64,000 bases of DNA from Flavobacterium sp. MDT1-60 (GTDB lineage Bacteria; Bacteroidota; Bacteroidia; Flavobacteriales; Flavobacteriaceae). Below the pieces are notes generated by a model. The model searched no databases. It saw only the letters and a list, made by a program, of their open reading frames with translations, and was not told the origin of the DNA. The stretch lies in NCBI RefSeq assembly GCF_014844035.1, contig NZ_CP062159.1:2790001-2854000 (forward strand). The letters run 5' to 3'. Positions 17,332-27,004 of this stretch are shown here, piece by piece. Numbering within the stretch: the first letter of the stretch is position 1; each line of letters opens with the position of its first letter. Made by a program: the position numbers and the translations under genes.

Positions 17332-18311
17332 TTATAATTGCTTGATAAATGTCTTTGGTGATATTCCAAAATTCTCTTTAAATTTTGAAGCAAAATAAGA
17401 GTTGTTAGTAAAGCTTAACTGATCTGACACCTGAGATATTGATAGTTGTTTTTTTTCAAGGAGCTCTTTTGCTTTGAGTAATTTATTATCCATAAAAAAC
17501 TTATTTGGAGTTAGTCCCGTTATTTTTCTAAATAAGTTTTTAAACTTTGATTCAGACATATTGGCCATTCTTGCCATAAGAACAATACTTGGAAAATGTT
17601 CGTCTATATGTTCTATTAAAAACATTTGTGTGGTAATGATACCATTGAGATCACTGGAATTAACCGTTTGGATTATAATTCTGTGAGTTGACATTTTTTT
17701 TAAATAATTTGAGATCAGCATTTGTACTGTCCCTATCATATTTAGGTTAAATATGGATCCGCCAACTTTTAATTTTCGTAGATCATTTAATAAATGATAG
17801 CTGTCACTACTCATTCTGTCAAATCTGACAATGGTATTTTTGAAGGATCAGTTATTTTATCAACATCAGGAAGGGGAATGTTGTTTTTTTTTACAAATTT
17901 CGCTATCATGGATTTCTTTATGAAAATGCATAGAGCAAAAGTGCAACTCCCTGCTTTAACATTATAATCAGTTTCCAATGATCCATCAAGTACGGATAAA
18001 TTATAGCGCCAACGACCAACATCATAAACGGAACTATTACTTGAAACTGTTGCTTCACCTTCTGTCAGGTTATAATAAAGTCCAACAAAGTCGTTGTTTT
18101 TATTTTTTTGAATAAAGCGAAAATTTTTATTGTATAATACATTTACATAATATGCTATTATACCTTCTCCGCAATCAAGAAAATATCGTGTACCTGTTTG
18201 AAGTTCCTCAGGCATAATGATAAAATTGCCTTCAATTTTTCCTCCAAATTGTTTTGCAAAATTTTCAACCCATGATAAATCTGCACCATAAGAATGTTCG
18301 ATTGTTTTCAC
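17332..18311 (-). pseudogene. AraC-family regulator split by a frameshift
   Basis: The first frame (18311 down to 17811) encodes the N-terminal domain: MKTIEHSYGADLSWVENFAK, a paralogue of the downstream AraC protein. It ends shortly after FVKKNNIPLPDVDKITDPSK. The second frame (17814 down to 17332) encodes the linker and the AraC helix-turn-helix (IVLMARMANMSESKFKNLFRKITGLTPNKFF...SYFASKFKENFGISPKTF). Reading the second frame upstream gives NTIVRFDRMSSDSYHLLNDL, a normal continuation. The switch maps to the five-T run at 17837-17841 (A on the coding strand); one more base restores 326 residues, against 339 in the paralogue. The ATGA overlap could also allow coupled translation of two halves, but frameshift or sequencing error is the simpler reading. 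Confidence 0.8.
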
Positions 18312-18411
18312 GCAAATATTTTTTATATATAAAGTTAGTTTAATTTACTATTATTTTTGTAATGTTTTAGTATTTAGTAGGTTGGTGTTTTTAAATTTGG
18401 AATGAATCTTT

Positions 18412-18800
18412 TTAATTTTGCATAACTTTTAATGTTTTGAGCTTATTTGGACCGGAAGTAAACTGCCATAAAATTTCATCATTAGCAGCATATTCAATCA
18501 CAGCCAGTCCAATTGGTGATTGTATGGATAATTTGTCCTGAATAACATTGCATGTCTCAGGTGTTACAATTGAAAACTTCTGATAACATTAGAAGACATT
18601 TGAATTGTTACAGTAGAATCTACTCTTATAATATCTTCCGGAATTGCATCGTTTGAAAGTATTTGGGCATATTCAAGTTCTTTTCTGAGTTTTTTGATCA
18701 ATGAATAATAATTTTTGCCTTTAAATATTTTAGATTTAGATATTATTGTTTTTAATAGCTTTAAATCTTTTTCTTCGATAATTATTTGATCATATTTCAT
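18412..18800 (-). pseudogene. GreA/GreB-type C-terminal domain protein, frameshifted
   Basis: The frame from 18800 reads MKYDQIIIEEKDLKLLKTII...DSTVTIQMSSNVIRSFQL and stops at 18564. In the next frame it continues TPETCNVIQDKLSIQSPIGL, AVIEYAANDEILWQF and so on, to a stop at 18412. This is the GreA/GreB C-terminal (Rnk-like) fold found in short Bacteroidota proteins. The break is at the AAAA run 18573-18576 (TTTT on the coding strand); one extra base joins IRSFSIVTPETC and gives 129 residues. Such proteins are thought to contact RNA polymerase through the secondary channel, but this short form has no established role. Decay or sequencing error cannot be separated here. Confidence 0.75.
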
Positions 18801-18880
18801 CTTACTATTTATTACTGCATCTTCATAAATTAGCCTGCATTTTGTGTGGACTATCTCTTTATTATCTTTTGGCTGCGTAC

Positions 18881-19426
18881 CTAAGCGACAATAGCAAATT
18901 CATTGATGTGCTGTTGAATATATTGTTTAATTTTATCGGACTCTGAATTCATGATTTTAAAGAATTCATTATCTAAAACATTAAATTCGGGATACTGCTG
19001 ATACATATCAAAAAGATCTTCACATGTTCTCACTATTTCAAGTTCGGTTTTATTCTGAAAGTAAATTTCTTTAGCTTTATTGATATGAACTGCCATCTCT
19101 GTAGCCCCCCATTTTTTTAATGTCTCAGAAAATATCGATTCAAAAATATAACTGCCATATCCGTTTTTAATCAATTCTAAAAACCCGCCTGTTGTAATTT
19201 CGCCATACATAATATTATATGCAATTAGGGTACGCTGTGAATCCGTAAAATCATCTTCTGTTTCAATGTCCATGATTTCATAATAGTTGGAAAGTAGTAG
19301 AAAGAATAAATCCCATGTATTATCATTGTAATTTAGCAATTCTTCTTTTTTAATGTACGGCAGTGTTTTTTTGTGTCTTTTGATTTTTTCAATTCTTTCT
19401 TTCTCTGTTTTCATCTTCGTTTGCAT
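18881..19426 (-). CDS. DUF4375-like cytoplasmic protein
   Basis: The start is placed at the ATG at 19426 (MQTKMKTEKERIEKIK), not the upstream in-frame ATG at 19531, because the extra 35 residues are an unlikely hydrophobic/basic stretch and related proteins begin with the charged segment. The 181-residue product contains a block typical of DUF4375: YNIMYGEITTGGFLELIKNG followed by YGSYIFESIF. No membrane segment or enzyme motif is seen. DUF4375 proteins have no established function that I can name with confidence. The neighbours are other small proteins of unknown role. Confidence 0.7.
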   Translation of the reverse strand: MQTKMKTEKERIEKIKRHKKTLPYIKKEELLNYNDNTWDLFFLLLSNYYEIMDIETEDDFTDSQRTLIAYNIMYGEITTGGFLELIKNGYGSYIFESIFSETLKKWGATEMAVHINKAKEIYFQNKTELEIVRTCEDLFDMYQQYPEFNVLDNEFFKIMNSESDKIKQYIQQHINEFAIVA

Positions 19427-20106
19427 TTTTATTTTAATAATTAATTTGAGAATGTATTTTGTAATATTTTTTGAAATTCCATTTATATAAATAAAATAAA
19501 GCTCAAAAGAGCTATATGTTTTTAGATTCATTTTGTATTTAATAGGAAGGCCAATTTTTAATAATTTAGATTCTCTTTTTATATTAGAAATAATATTATT
19601 TGCTTTTATTTTTTTATAATTGACTTTTTATTATTTGTTTTTAACACTGAGGTTTTCTTTAAATCAAGGTGTTTTTAATGTAAGTAAATATTTACACTTA
19701 ATTTCAATCAAATTCAAATGTAATTAAATATTTGAATTCCAATTTAAAAAAGGTTTGTTTATTTAACTATTTGAAAACAAACTAAATAATATTGTTTTTT
19801 AAGTCTTTTTCTGATACTTTTTGAACTTTTTGCAGTATTGATATCTTTTTTTTTAAGCGATAGAATCCATAGGTTTTATTGACTTCCCTATTTTGATGCT
19901 TTGACTAAAAAACAATTTTTATTTTAGATTTAGCTGTCATTATCGTTTTTTATTAAGTCTTATTTTGATATTCTAATGACGGGAATGGGAAAATTAATAT
20001 TCTAACCTTTTTTAATTTTGTCTTATACTTTTGGTTATTAATTTTCTCTTTTTCTGAAAAAAAATTAAGGAATTAAAAAAGTTATATATTAAGTAATTTA
20101 AACAAT
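19427..20106. other. AT-rich intergenic region of about 680 bp
   Basis: No coding region was found. The sequence is extremely AT-rich with long T and A runs. It has a perfect palindrome GTAAATATTTAC at 19684-19695 and a related CAAAT...ATATTTG pair around 19717-19736. It lies between divergently transcribed genes, so it should hold at least two promoters, but I could not place a convincing TAnnTTTG box for the plus-strand gene. Confidence 0.4.
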
Positions 20107-20646
20107 ATGAATGCTTCTGATTTTTCTTTAGAGTTTCGATTAAATGCAGATGAAGTACGGAAGTTAAATAAAATGTATTTTAAAAATCTGTATAAGGGAC
20201 GAGTTCAGATTTTTTTCGGATTTGCTTTAATCTTTTATATTTTTTACTCTTTTTTTGATCTGAATAGTGGCAGTGATTTAATCATATGGATAATACGGAA
20301 TCTGACTTTCGTAATTATTTTTTTTATGTTTCAGTATTCATTTGTCAATACGACCTGCAAAATTACTTTTGAGTTAATTAAAAAGCTTTTAAGATTTGAC
20401 AGGTTCTTAGTAAAATACAAATTCAATTTTACAAATTCCTTTATTTACGTTCATTCTCCGTTAGGGGAGTTCGTTCATAAATGGACTCAGATTGAAAAAG
20501 CAATTTTAACTAAAGATTTTTTCTTTTTATATGTTAAAGAAAAAAACGGATATATAATTTCTATTTCGAATAAGAACGAGAATAGAAATATAAAAGAACT
20601 AATAACTTTTGTAGAAAGGAATGTAATCCAGGTTACGAAAGTTTAA
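20107..20646 (+). CDS. YcxB-like two-helix membrane protein
   Basis: The 179-residue protein has an N-terminal soluble stretch (DFSLEFRLNADEVRKLNKMYFKN), two adjacent transmembrane segments (about residues 37-55 and 62-82) and a C-terminal soluble part containing YVHSPLGEFVHKWTQIEKAI and FFLYVKEKNGYIISI. That pattern matches YcxB-like proteins, whose C-terminal domain resembles a membrane-proximal PH-like fold. No function is established. It stands alone with AT-rich flanks. Confidence 0.6.
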   Translation: MNASDFSLEFRLNADEVRKLNKMYFKNLYKGRVQIFFGFALIFYIFYSFFDLNSGSDLIIWIIRNLTFVIIFFMFQYSFVNTTCKITFELIKKLLRFDRFLVKYKFNFTNSFIYVHSPLGEFVHKWTQIEKAILTKDFFFLYVKEKNGYIISISNKNENRNIKELITFVERNVIQVTKV

Positions 20647-20876
20647 TAGATGATTATATTTTGAATTTAGTGTCGGTAAGTAAACTTTATTTCAATTATG
20701 TTAATTCTTAAATGAATGTAAATATTTAATGTTTGATTTAGTCTTTTTAAATTTATTGAGATAATTTTTACTGTTCAGTTTCTAAATCTCATTTTGAATT
20801 TATCAAATATAATATCAGACATCTTGCGAACAAAAGATAGTAAATACTTTATACTGTCTTTTTATAAAATATAAAA

Positions 20877-21461
20877 ATGAATACAGATTTCTTTAATGCT
20901 AATAGTTATTTTGTAGACCAAAAACGTCTCTTTTTTAAGTTTTATCGACACCATCAAATTTATAATGAAAAACGGGAATGCATTGGTCTCATTAAGCAAA
21001 GACTTACATTAAGACAAAAGATATTGAGATCCTTTGTTAGTAAGACTTTATTACCTTTTGTATTTGAAATAAGAAGCTGTAACGGGGCGTTGTTAGCATC
21101 AATTTCCAGAGGATGGATTTTTTTAAAATCAAAGATTATTATTCATGATGCACAGGGAGAAAAAATAGGGAGTATAAAACGAAATTTTGCCTTTTTTAAA
21201 CCAGTTTTCAGCATATTAAACGCATCAGATGAAATAATTGCTGAAATTTCTGGGGATTCGAAAAAATGGAATTTTATTATTAGCGATCCTTTTCATAAAC
21301 AAATTGGTTCAATAGACAAAAACTGGATCGAAGCAATGAAAGGATTATTCAAATCGGCCGATAAATATAATGTGAATTTTGAGGCTGATTATGTTGATAA
21401 AAAGAAAAAAATTACCATTTTATCAAGTGCAATTATTATTGATATGGTTATGAAAAAATAA
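20877..21461 (+). CDS. LURP-one-related / scramblase-like protein
   Basis: The 194-residue protein has no signal peptide. The pattern of short beta-strand repeats (YNEKRECIGLIKQ, IIIHDAQGEKIGSIKR, SILNASDEIIAEISG, FIISDPFHKQIGSIDKNW) fits the LURP-one/tubby-like fold shared with phospholipid scramblases. The hydrophobic final helix (ILSSAIIIDMVMKK) is also common in that group. The function in bacteria is unknown. The family assignment is from overall pattern, not from a catalytic motif. Confidence 0.6.
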   Translation: MNTDFFNANSYFVDQKRLFFKFYRHHQIYNEKRECIGLIKQRLTLRQKILRSFVSKTLLPFVFEIRSCNGALLASISRGWIFLKSKIIIHDAQGEKIGSIKRNFAFFKPVFSILNASDEIIAEISGDSKKWNFIISDPFHKQIGSIDKNWIEAMKGLFKSADKYNVNFEADYVDKKKKITILSSAIIIDMVMKK

Positions 21462-21590
21462 ATTTAAGTCATGCATATTTATTTAGATCCACTATTCAAT
21501 TGTTTAGTTAACAAGTTGTTAAATTGAAAATATGGCTTAATTTAATTGTTTTTTGACTTATTGTGACAATATTGATATAAATATCGATTA

Positions 21591-21598
21591 TACCTTTG
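21591..21598 (+). promoter_or_regulatory. -7 box TACCTTTG
   Basis: The sequence is a full match to TAnnTTTG, 83 nt before the ATG at 21681. A TTG at 21572-21574 is a possible -33 element, though the 16-nt spacing is shorter than usual. Confidence 0.5.
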
Positions 21599-21680
21599 TA
21601 TCATTATTTAAGAAGCGGTTATAACTGATTAATGATTAGGTAACTATCCAAAAAAAAATTTGACAAAGACAATTAGTATT

Positions 21681-22130
21681 ATGGAGAGAGAAAAAGTTTT
21701 AGTACGTGATAATAAAGGGGTTTTCCTTAAAATGTTTAAAAGAAAGTTTAAAGATGAATTTGATTTCTCTGGAAATTCATTTCTGATCGAAAATGAAAAT
21801 GATTATAAAGATTTCGATCGTTCGATATTTGTGGTTTATGATAAAACTGAAATGATTGACTATCTGAAATTAGAAAAGAAAGGAGCAAATGTTTTAGTTT
21901 GTTTATTCAATAAGCAGTTATATGGCAGTTTAGCTTTTTTTCAGGAAATTAATAATCTAATTCTATTAGATGAATCTAAAACAAAGCCAGAGATTTTAAA
22001 AGATTTAAAAGCCCACTTTAAAAAGGCTCAGGAGCCTGCCGAGCAAGTATCTAAAACTTTACTTGAAAGTTCAGCAATCTTTCAAACGCAATTTTATAAT
22101 TCATATAATGCATTATTTTTTCTGCTTTAG
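21681..22130 (+). CDS. Hypothetical flavobacterial protein
   Basis: The start is placed at the ATG at 21681 (MEREKVLVRDNKGVFLKMF); a TTG seven codons upstream is a weaker option. The 149-residue product is acidic/basic mixed with a segment RSIFVVYDKTEMIDYLKLEK followed by GANVLVCLFNKQLYGSL, which has an alpha/beta rhythm a little like a receiver domain but lacks the phosphoacceptor pattern. No family is recognised. It is followed by a strong terminator. Confidence 0.65.
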   Translation: MEREKVLVRDNKGVFLKMFKRKFKDEFDFSGNSFLIENENDYKDFDRSIFVVYDKTEMIDYLKLEKKGANVLVCLFNKQLYGSLAFFQEINNLILLDESKTKPEILKDLKAHFKKAQEPAEQVSKTLLESSAIFQTQFYNSYNALFFLL

Positions 22131-22183
22131 CTTGTATTAGAGGGCTTTTATTAATTAAAAGTTATTTTATATTAATTCACTTT

Positions 22184-22222
22184 AAAATGTAGGATAAAGG
22201 TTGCTCAATATCCTACATTTTT
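22184..22222. terminator. Bidirectional terminator between convergent genes
   Basis: AAAATGTAGGATA (22184-22196) pairs perfectly with TATCCTACATTTT (22209-22221), with A and T runs on the flanks, so it can work on both strands. It marks the left edge of the large PUL. Confidence 0.85.
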
Positions 22223-22245
22223 ATTTAGGAGCCTTTTAATATTTT

Positions 22246-24054
22246 CTATTCTTTTTTAAGAGCAGCAATTTCTTCTTCAGAAACTTTTATAACCGTACCA
22301 TGACGTGTTCCTGCAGGCAAACTAATTTGTTCTGAAATATCTTTCCAACCTTCAGGAGTTTCTTTGACCGCTCCATATTTCTTTTCGGTGTACTTATCAA
22401 AATAAACAGTCCAATTATTGTTTACTTTAATTGCTGTTGGACCTTCTGCCCAATAATTGCCTGTAATAGCATCGCTCGCTTTACTATATGGACCTTTTAA
22501 TTTTTTGCTAACAGCTATTTTAATATTTTTCTGAACCGGATTTCGGGTTTCATCTTTTAAATACATTACAAATCCCTGATCTTGTTTTACAATTGAAGCA
22601 TCTATAACATTAAATCCCGGTTCATAAAGTAATTTAGTTTTGGAGAATTTTTTAAAATCTTTTGTTCTGGTGTAATAAATTCTATGATTATAACCTTTTT
22701 CTTCCGCTGATTTTGTCTCTAAAAATTTTCCGTCGATTGTAGACGCCCAATAGATCATGTATTTTTTAGAATTTTCATCATATGTAATTTCAGGAGCCCA
22801 TGTATTTCTTGTTTTTTCTTCAAATGCCATTACCGGAATAAATTCCTGTTTTGACCAATGAATTAAATCTTTTGATGAAGCATATCCAATCCCTTTATCT
22901 GTCCAACTAACAGTCCAAACCATATGATATAATCCGTCTCCACCTTTTATAACACAAGGATCTCGCATGAGTTTATCTTTACCTACTTCCGGAGTTAAGA
23001 ATGAAGCGTCATTTTTTAAAGCGGTCCATTTATATCCATCTTCACTGTAAGCTAAATGCAGACCGTCCTCACCGTTTCCTTTAAAATAAGTAAATACATA
23101 ACCATCAGGTTTTAACATGAAATCATTAGTTATTAGCCATTTTTCACAGGTTTTTGGCCAGGACATATTTGTTCCCTTCAAGTCCAAACCAAAACCATGG
23201 CCCCCGTTTCCATATAAATGCATTTCAGTAGAAACTTTTTCTTTTTTCAAAGCCAGATAATAATTAATGCTGTTTTCAACTGGTACCGCTTTGTCATCTG
23301 TGGCATGAACTAAAAATGTTTTTGGTGTGTTGGCATTTATCTGTTTTTCATTTGAATATTTATACGCTGTTTCTGTGTCAGCATTTTTGCCTAATAAATT
23401 ATCTTTAGATCCTTGATGTGTAATTTCTTCCTGCATTGAAATAACCGGATAAATTAAAATTGAAAAGTTTGGTTTGGCGCTCGTAGTATCTGCTGAAACA
23501 TAAACTATATCATTGTAATGTGTAGATAAAGTAGAGGCCAAATGACCGCCAGCGGAGAACCCCATAACACCGATTTTGTTAGGATTCAATTTCCATTTAA
23601 CGGCATTTCGACGAACCAGCCTCACAGCTTCCTGCGCATCCTGTAGTGGACCAACCGTTTTATTTTTCATAATTAGATCACTAGGCAATCTATATTTGAG
23701 AACAAAAGCATTTATGCCCAGACCGTTAAGCCATTCTGCAACTTTAAATCCTTCTTTATTGATAGCCAGCATGCCATAACCGCCTCCAGGGCAAATTATA
23801 ACCGATGTTCCATTAGATTTTTCTGAATCAGCAAAATAAGCTGTAAGGGTTGGTTTGGTAACTTTTCGAACATCTTCTTCAATTCCGTTTTTATCCGTCA
23901 CTATTTTTTCTGAATAATCTTTGGATATAATTTCATCCGGAATTTTATCCCATAGAGAGATTTCCTTTTTTTGAGAGAAAACAGAAAGGCTCATCCCAAA
24001 AGAGACAAGAATTAAAACTGTTTTAGCCGGGGTTAAATTATTTGATTTTTTCAT
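22246..24054 (-). CDS. Secreted esterase fused to a GH43-like propeller
   Basis: The 602-residue protein has a signal peptide (ending VFSQ). Residues about 50-300 are an alpha/beta hydrolase with the oxyanion block CPGGGYGML, the nucleophile elbow GFSAGG (Ser167), an Asp in HATDDKAVP (about 254) and His286 in GNGGHGFG, as in acetyl xylan esterase / BD-FAE-type esterases. From about residue 315 a five-bladed propeller resembling GH43 begins (VFTYFKGNGEDGLHLAYSEDG, MRDPCVIKGGDGLYHMVW, TWAPEITYDENSKKYMIYWAS, EGPTAIKVNNNWTVYFDKY). A combined deacetylase and arabinosidase or galactosidase would suit decorated pectin side chains. Its start overlaps the end of the GH2 gene by 17 bp, so it is translated from the GH106-GH105-GH2 operon. 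Confidence 0.85.
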   Translation of the reverse strand: MKKSNNLTPAKTVLILVSFGMSLSVFSQKKEISLWDKIPDEIISKDYSEKIVTDKNGIEEDVRKVTKPTLTAYFADSEKSNGTSVIICPGGGYGMLAINKEGFKVAEWLNGLGINAFVLKYRLPSDLIMKNKTVGPLQDAQEAVRLVRRNAVKWKLNPNKIGVMGFSAGGHLASTLSTHYNDIVYVSADTTSAKPNFSILIYPVISMQEEITHQGSKDNLLGKNADTETAYKYSNEKQINANTPKTFLVHATDDKAVPVENSINYYLALKKEKVSTEMHLYGNGGHGFGLDLKGTNMSWPKTCEKWLITNDFMLKPDGYVFTYFKGNGEDGLHLAYSEDGYKWTALKNDASFLTPEVGKDKLMRDPCVIKGGDGLYHMVWTVSWTDKGIGYASSKDLIHWSKQEFIPVMAFEEKTRNTWAPEITYDENSKKYMIYWASTIDGKFLETKSAEEKGYNHRIYYTRTKDFKKFSKTKLLYEPGFNVIDASIVKQDQGFVMYLKDETRNPVQKNIKIAVSKKLKGPYSKASDAITGNYWAEGPTAIKVNNNWTVYFDKYTEKKYGAVKETPEGWKDISEQISLPAGTRHGTVIKVSEEEIAALKKE

Positions 24055-27004
24055 AAAATTCTATTTCAACAATGCGTAATTGTCCGGTAGCGTCTGTTGC
24101 TGCTTTATCTTTATATAAATCTAATTCTTTTGTTGGATCTACTTCAACAATTTTTGAAAAACCGTCTTTTTCTGTATTCACACCGATTAATTCGATCGTG
24201 ATTTTTTCAGCCAAAACTGGTTCTAACGAAATTGTAATGTATCCTAAACTTTGGGTTGTACTTCCTTTAAAAACTTCTTTTTCATCAGCCAAAATTCGAA
24301 TAGGGTATATTTTAGTTCTCCAGCCAGTTAATTTTACTACAATTTCATTTACGATTGAAGGTTTTGAAAGGGTATAAGTTATTGTTCCGGTATTAATATT
24401 CCCGTCGTTTTTCCATTCGGTTAGCTCGTTGTCGTCATAGCTTTTATAGGTATCGTTATTATTGGCTGGTGAAACAGCATTTAAAATATATGCAGGAATT
24501 CTTTTCTGTGTGTAAGAAGCTATTTTTGGAGTTGGGCCACGTTCTAAATTTGATGGAAGGTTTATTCCGGGAATTTCTTCTGAAAGACCATTTGTTACTA
24601 TAACGGACTTTGTTTCAAAAAACAATTCAGATGATTTCAATCCGGCTGATTTTGCTGTAATTTTTATTTTTCCGGCTTTCGCCAAAGATTGAACCATAAC
24701 ACGATTAATCCCATTTTCTACCGGAATATCTTTTGAAAGAATATAATTTTTTGGCCCTTGTGCAATTCCACCCAGCCAGGTTGCAGGTCCCTCAATTGAA
24801 AATGAAATTAGATTATTACTAATCGGACAGCGATTACCATTTTTATCTACAACTTCAACATCAATTAAGGCAACATCGGCATCGTCAGCCAGCATGCCTT
24901 TTGACTGTGTTCTTAATTTTAGTCTAATTTCTGCTGGTTCACCTGTTGTTGATTTTTCATCTTCACTTAAAACAGTTCCATCTTCTTTGTAACCAATAGC
25001 TTTTATTGTTCCAGATTTCCAAGCGATATTTTCAAACGTAAAAAGAAATTCATTGCTTCTTTTTCCAAAACCTTTAGAAACTCCATTGATAAATAATTCA
25101 ACTTTAACAGCTGTTGAAACTACATAGATGTTTTTTGTAACAGTTTCATTATAATTCCAGTGTCCTAAAATATGCGTACGATGTTTCTCAACATCTACCC
25201 AACCATCCCAGATGACCTGATGTGCCCAATAACCATCTTTTGGAATACGCATAGCGTCGACTTCACCACTGGTTCTGTAATTTTCTTCACCACGGTGGTG
25301 TGTATTTGAGTCTGAGAAAATAATGTTTACGCCACCGGAGTTCACTCTTATTCCTGTTCCGGGTCTTTCTTTATAATAATCATACCACCGTACAACATCT
25401 TCAATAGCGTGATGATCCTGATTATGATTGTAATCATTAGCAGGATTTCCGCGATATAAAGGACCATCGCCTTCTTTGTGATAAGGAGGTGAGAATTCAT
25501 CCCAATATTTGCGCAAGCCTTCATCTCTGGAATATTCAGTTGCCCACAATGGTTTTCTGGCACTTTTATTTATATAAAGCATTTCTCCGCCATATTCGGC
25601 TTCTTGACTGTCCAGCATTTCGCGAGAGCCAATAGGGCGTCCTCCAAAAGGATCATACGTATTTCTAAGACTTTTCATTTCGTGCATGTGAGCTTCGCTG
25701 ATGGACTCATTTCCGCTTTCATAAAAAATAATACTCGGATTATTTCGGTTGTAGATAATAGCGTCACGCATTAAGTTTACACGTTGTTTCCAGATATCTC
25801 CCTGTGCATCTTTTTCAGCATCACCAGCCGGCATTGCTTGTAATAATCCAACCCTGTCACAGGATTCTATATCTTGTTTCCATGGCGTTACATGCATCCA
25901 TCTAACTAAATTGCCATTCCCTTCAACAATTAATCTATTGCTGAAATCACTTAACCAGGGAGGAACTGACATTCCAATTGCTGGCCATTCATTACTGGTT
26001 CTTTGTGCATATCCTTTTATCTGAAGCACACGGTCATTTAGCCAAAATTGACCTTCCTTAAAATCTGTTTTTCTAAAACCAGTTTTAGTTGAAACTTCAT
26101 CAATAATTTTCCCATCTACTTTTAAAATCGTTTTTACAGTATATAAATAACCGTAACCCCAGCTCCAAAAATGCAGATTGTTAACTACATTATTAGCTTT
26201 TAAAATTTTTGTTTCATTTGGTAGAATAGTCGTTTTGTCACCAGAAAAATTAGCGATTTTTTTCCCGTCGAAATTTTCAATGACAACATCATATTGAATT
26301 GTTTTTGAAGTTTCAAATTCATTACGAACTTCTGTTTCAGCATTGATCACAGCACTTTGTGTCTGAATATCAATTTTAGATGGATAAATATAAACTCCAG
26401 TCGTTTTTAAATTGGAGTAGAGAGGAAGTGTCTGATATAATTTGCTGGTAATATGCAGAAAAACGTTTTTTGGAATTCCTCCATAATTTGCATTGAAGTT
26501 GATATTATTCCATTGATAGGGAGCTCCTGTAGCTTGCTCTTTGTATTTCCAGTCGTTATCAATTCTAAGGGCAATTGTGTTTTCCTGCGGAAAAGGTTTT
26601 ACCAAATTTGAAATATCAAAGCCAAAAGCCATTACACCATTTTCATGGAGACCAACTTTTTGACCGTTTAGATAAATTACTCCTGCTTGACGAATTCCTT
26701 CAAATTCTAAGAAAACTTTACGGTCTTTGATTCCTTTTAGAAGTTTAAATTTCTTTCGATACCAGACAAGTCCGGTAGTAAGATGTTCAATATCTTTTTC
26801 GAAAGCTTCTTCCTGATTATAAGCATGAGGAAGTGTTACTTTTTTCCAGGAATTATCATTAAAAGAAGGAGACTCTGCGTTTTTAGAGTCTCCTGTTTTT
26901 AGTTTCCAATCGGCATTGAAATTGTATTTTTCTCTCTTAAATTCCTGAGAAAATAAAGGTGAATTAAAAAGAATTAAAATAAAATACAATAACGCTTTTT
27001 TCAT
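24038..27004 (-). CDS. Secreted GH2 glycosidase with C-terminal carbohydrate-binding-like domain
   Basis: The 988-residue protein has a signal peptide ending PLFSQ and the GH2 order: sugar-binding jelly roll (FNADWKLKTGD, VTLPHAYNQEEAF, GLVWYRKKF), Ig-like domain, TIM barrel. Catalytic blocks are IIFYESGNES (acid/base Glu) and ATEYSRDEG (nucleophile Glu). The C-terminal region has Ig-like segments and a discoidin/F5-8-type domain (DNELTEWKNDG, ITYTLSKPSIVNEIVVKLTG). Beta-galactosidase acting on galactan or arabinogalactan side chains is the usual activity for such proteins in rhamnogalacturonan PULs, but beta-glucuronidase or other GH2 activity is possible. Its ATG overlaps the stop of the GH105 gene by one base (TAATG), a coupling signal. 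Confidence 0.88.
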   Translation of the reverse strand: MKKALLYFILILFNSPLFSQEFKREKYNFNADWKLKTGDSKNAESPSFNDNSWKKVTLPHAYNQEEAFEKDIEHLTTGLVWYRKKFKLLKGIKDRKVFLEFEGIRQAGVIYLNGQKVGLHENGVMAFGFDISNLVKPFPQENTIALRIDNDWKYKEQATGAPYQWNNINFNANYGGIPKNVFLHITSKLYQTLPLYSNLKTTGVYIYPSKIDIQTQSAVINAETEVRNEFETSKTIQYDVVIENFDGKKIANFSGDKTTILPNETKILKANNVVNNLHFWSWGYGYLYTVKTILKVDGKIIDEVSTKTGFRKTDFKEGQFWLNDRVLQIKGYAQRTSNEWPAIGMSVPPWLSDFSNRLIVEGNGNLVRWMHVTPWKQDIESCDRVGLLQAMPAGDAEKDAQGDIWKQRVNLMRDAIIYNRNNPSIIFYESGNESISEAHMHEMKSLRNTYDPFGGRPIGSREMLDSQEAEYGGEMLYINKSARKPLWATEYSRDEGLRKYWDEFSPPYHKEGDGPLYRGNPANDYNHNQDHHAIEDVVRWYDYYKERPGTGIRVNSGGVNIIFSDSNTHHRGEENYRTSGEVDAMRIPKDGYWAHQVIWDGWVDVEKHRTHILGHWNYNETVTKNIYVVSTAVKVELFINGVSKGFGKRSNEFLFTFENIAWKSGTIKAIGYKEDGTVLSEDEKSTTGEPAEIRLKLRTQSKGMLADDADVALIDVEVVDKNGNRCPISNNLISFSIEGPATWLGGIAQGPKNYILSKDIPVENGINRVMVQSLAKAGKIKITAKSAGLKSSELFFETKSVIVTNGLSEEIPGINLPSNLERGPTPKIASYTQKRIPAYILNAVSPANNNDTYKSYDDNELTEWKNDGNINTGTITYTLSKPSIVNEIVVKLTGWRTKIYPIRILADEKEVFKGSTTQSLGYITISLEPVLAEKITIELIGVNTEKDGFSKIVEVDPTKELDLYKDKAATDATGQLRIVEIEFYEKIK

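Noticed and set aside
17811..17814. Two separate regulators joined by a programmed ATGA overlap
   Set aside because: The second frame reads smoothly upstream of its ATG and matches the linker expected from the paralogue, so a frameshift in the five-base run is the simpler explanation.
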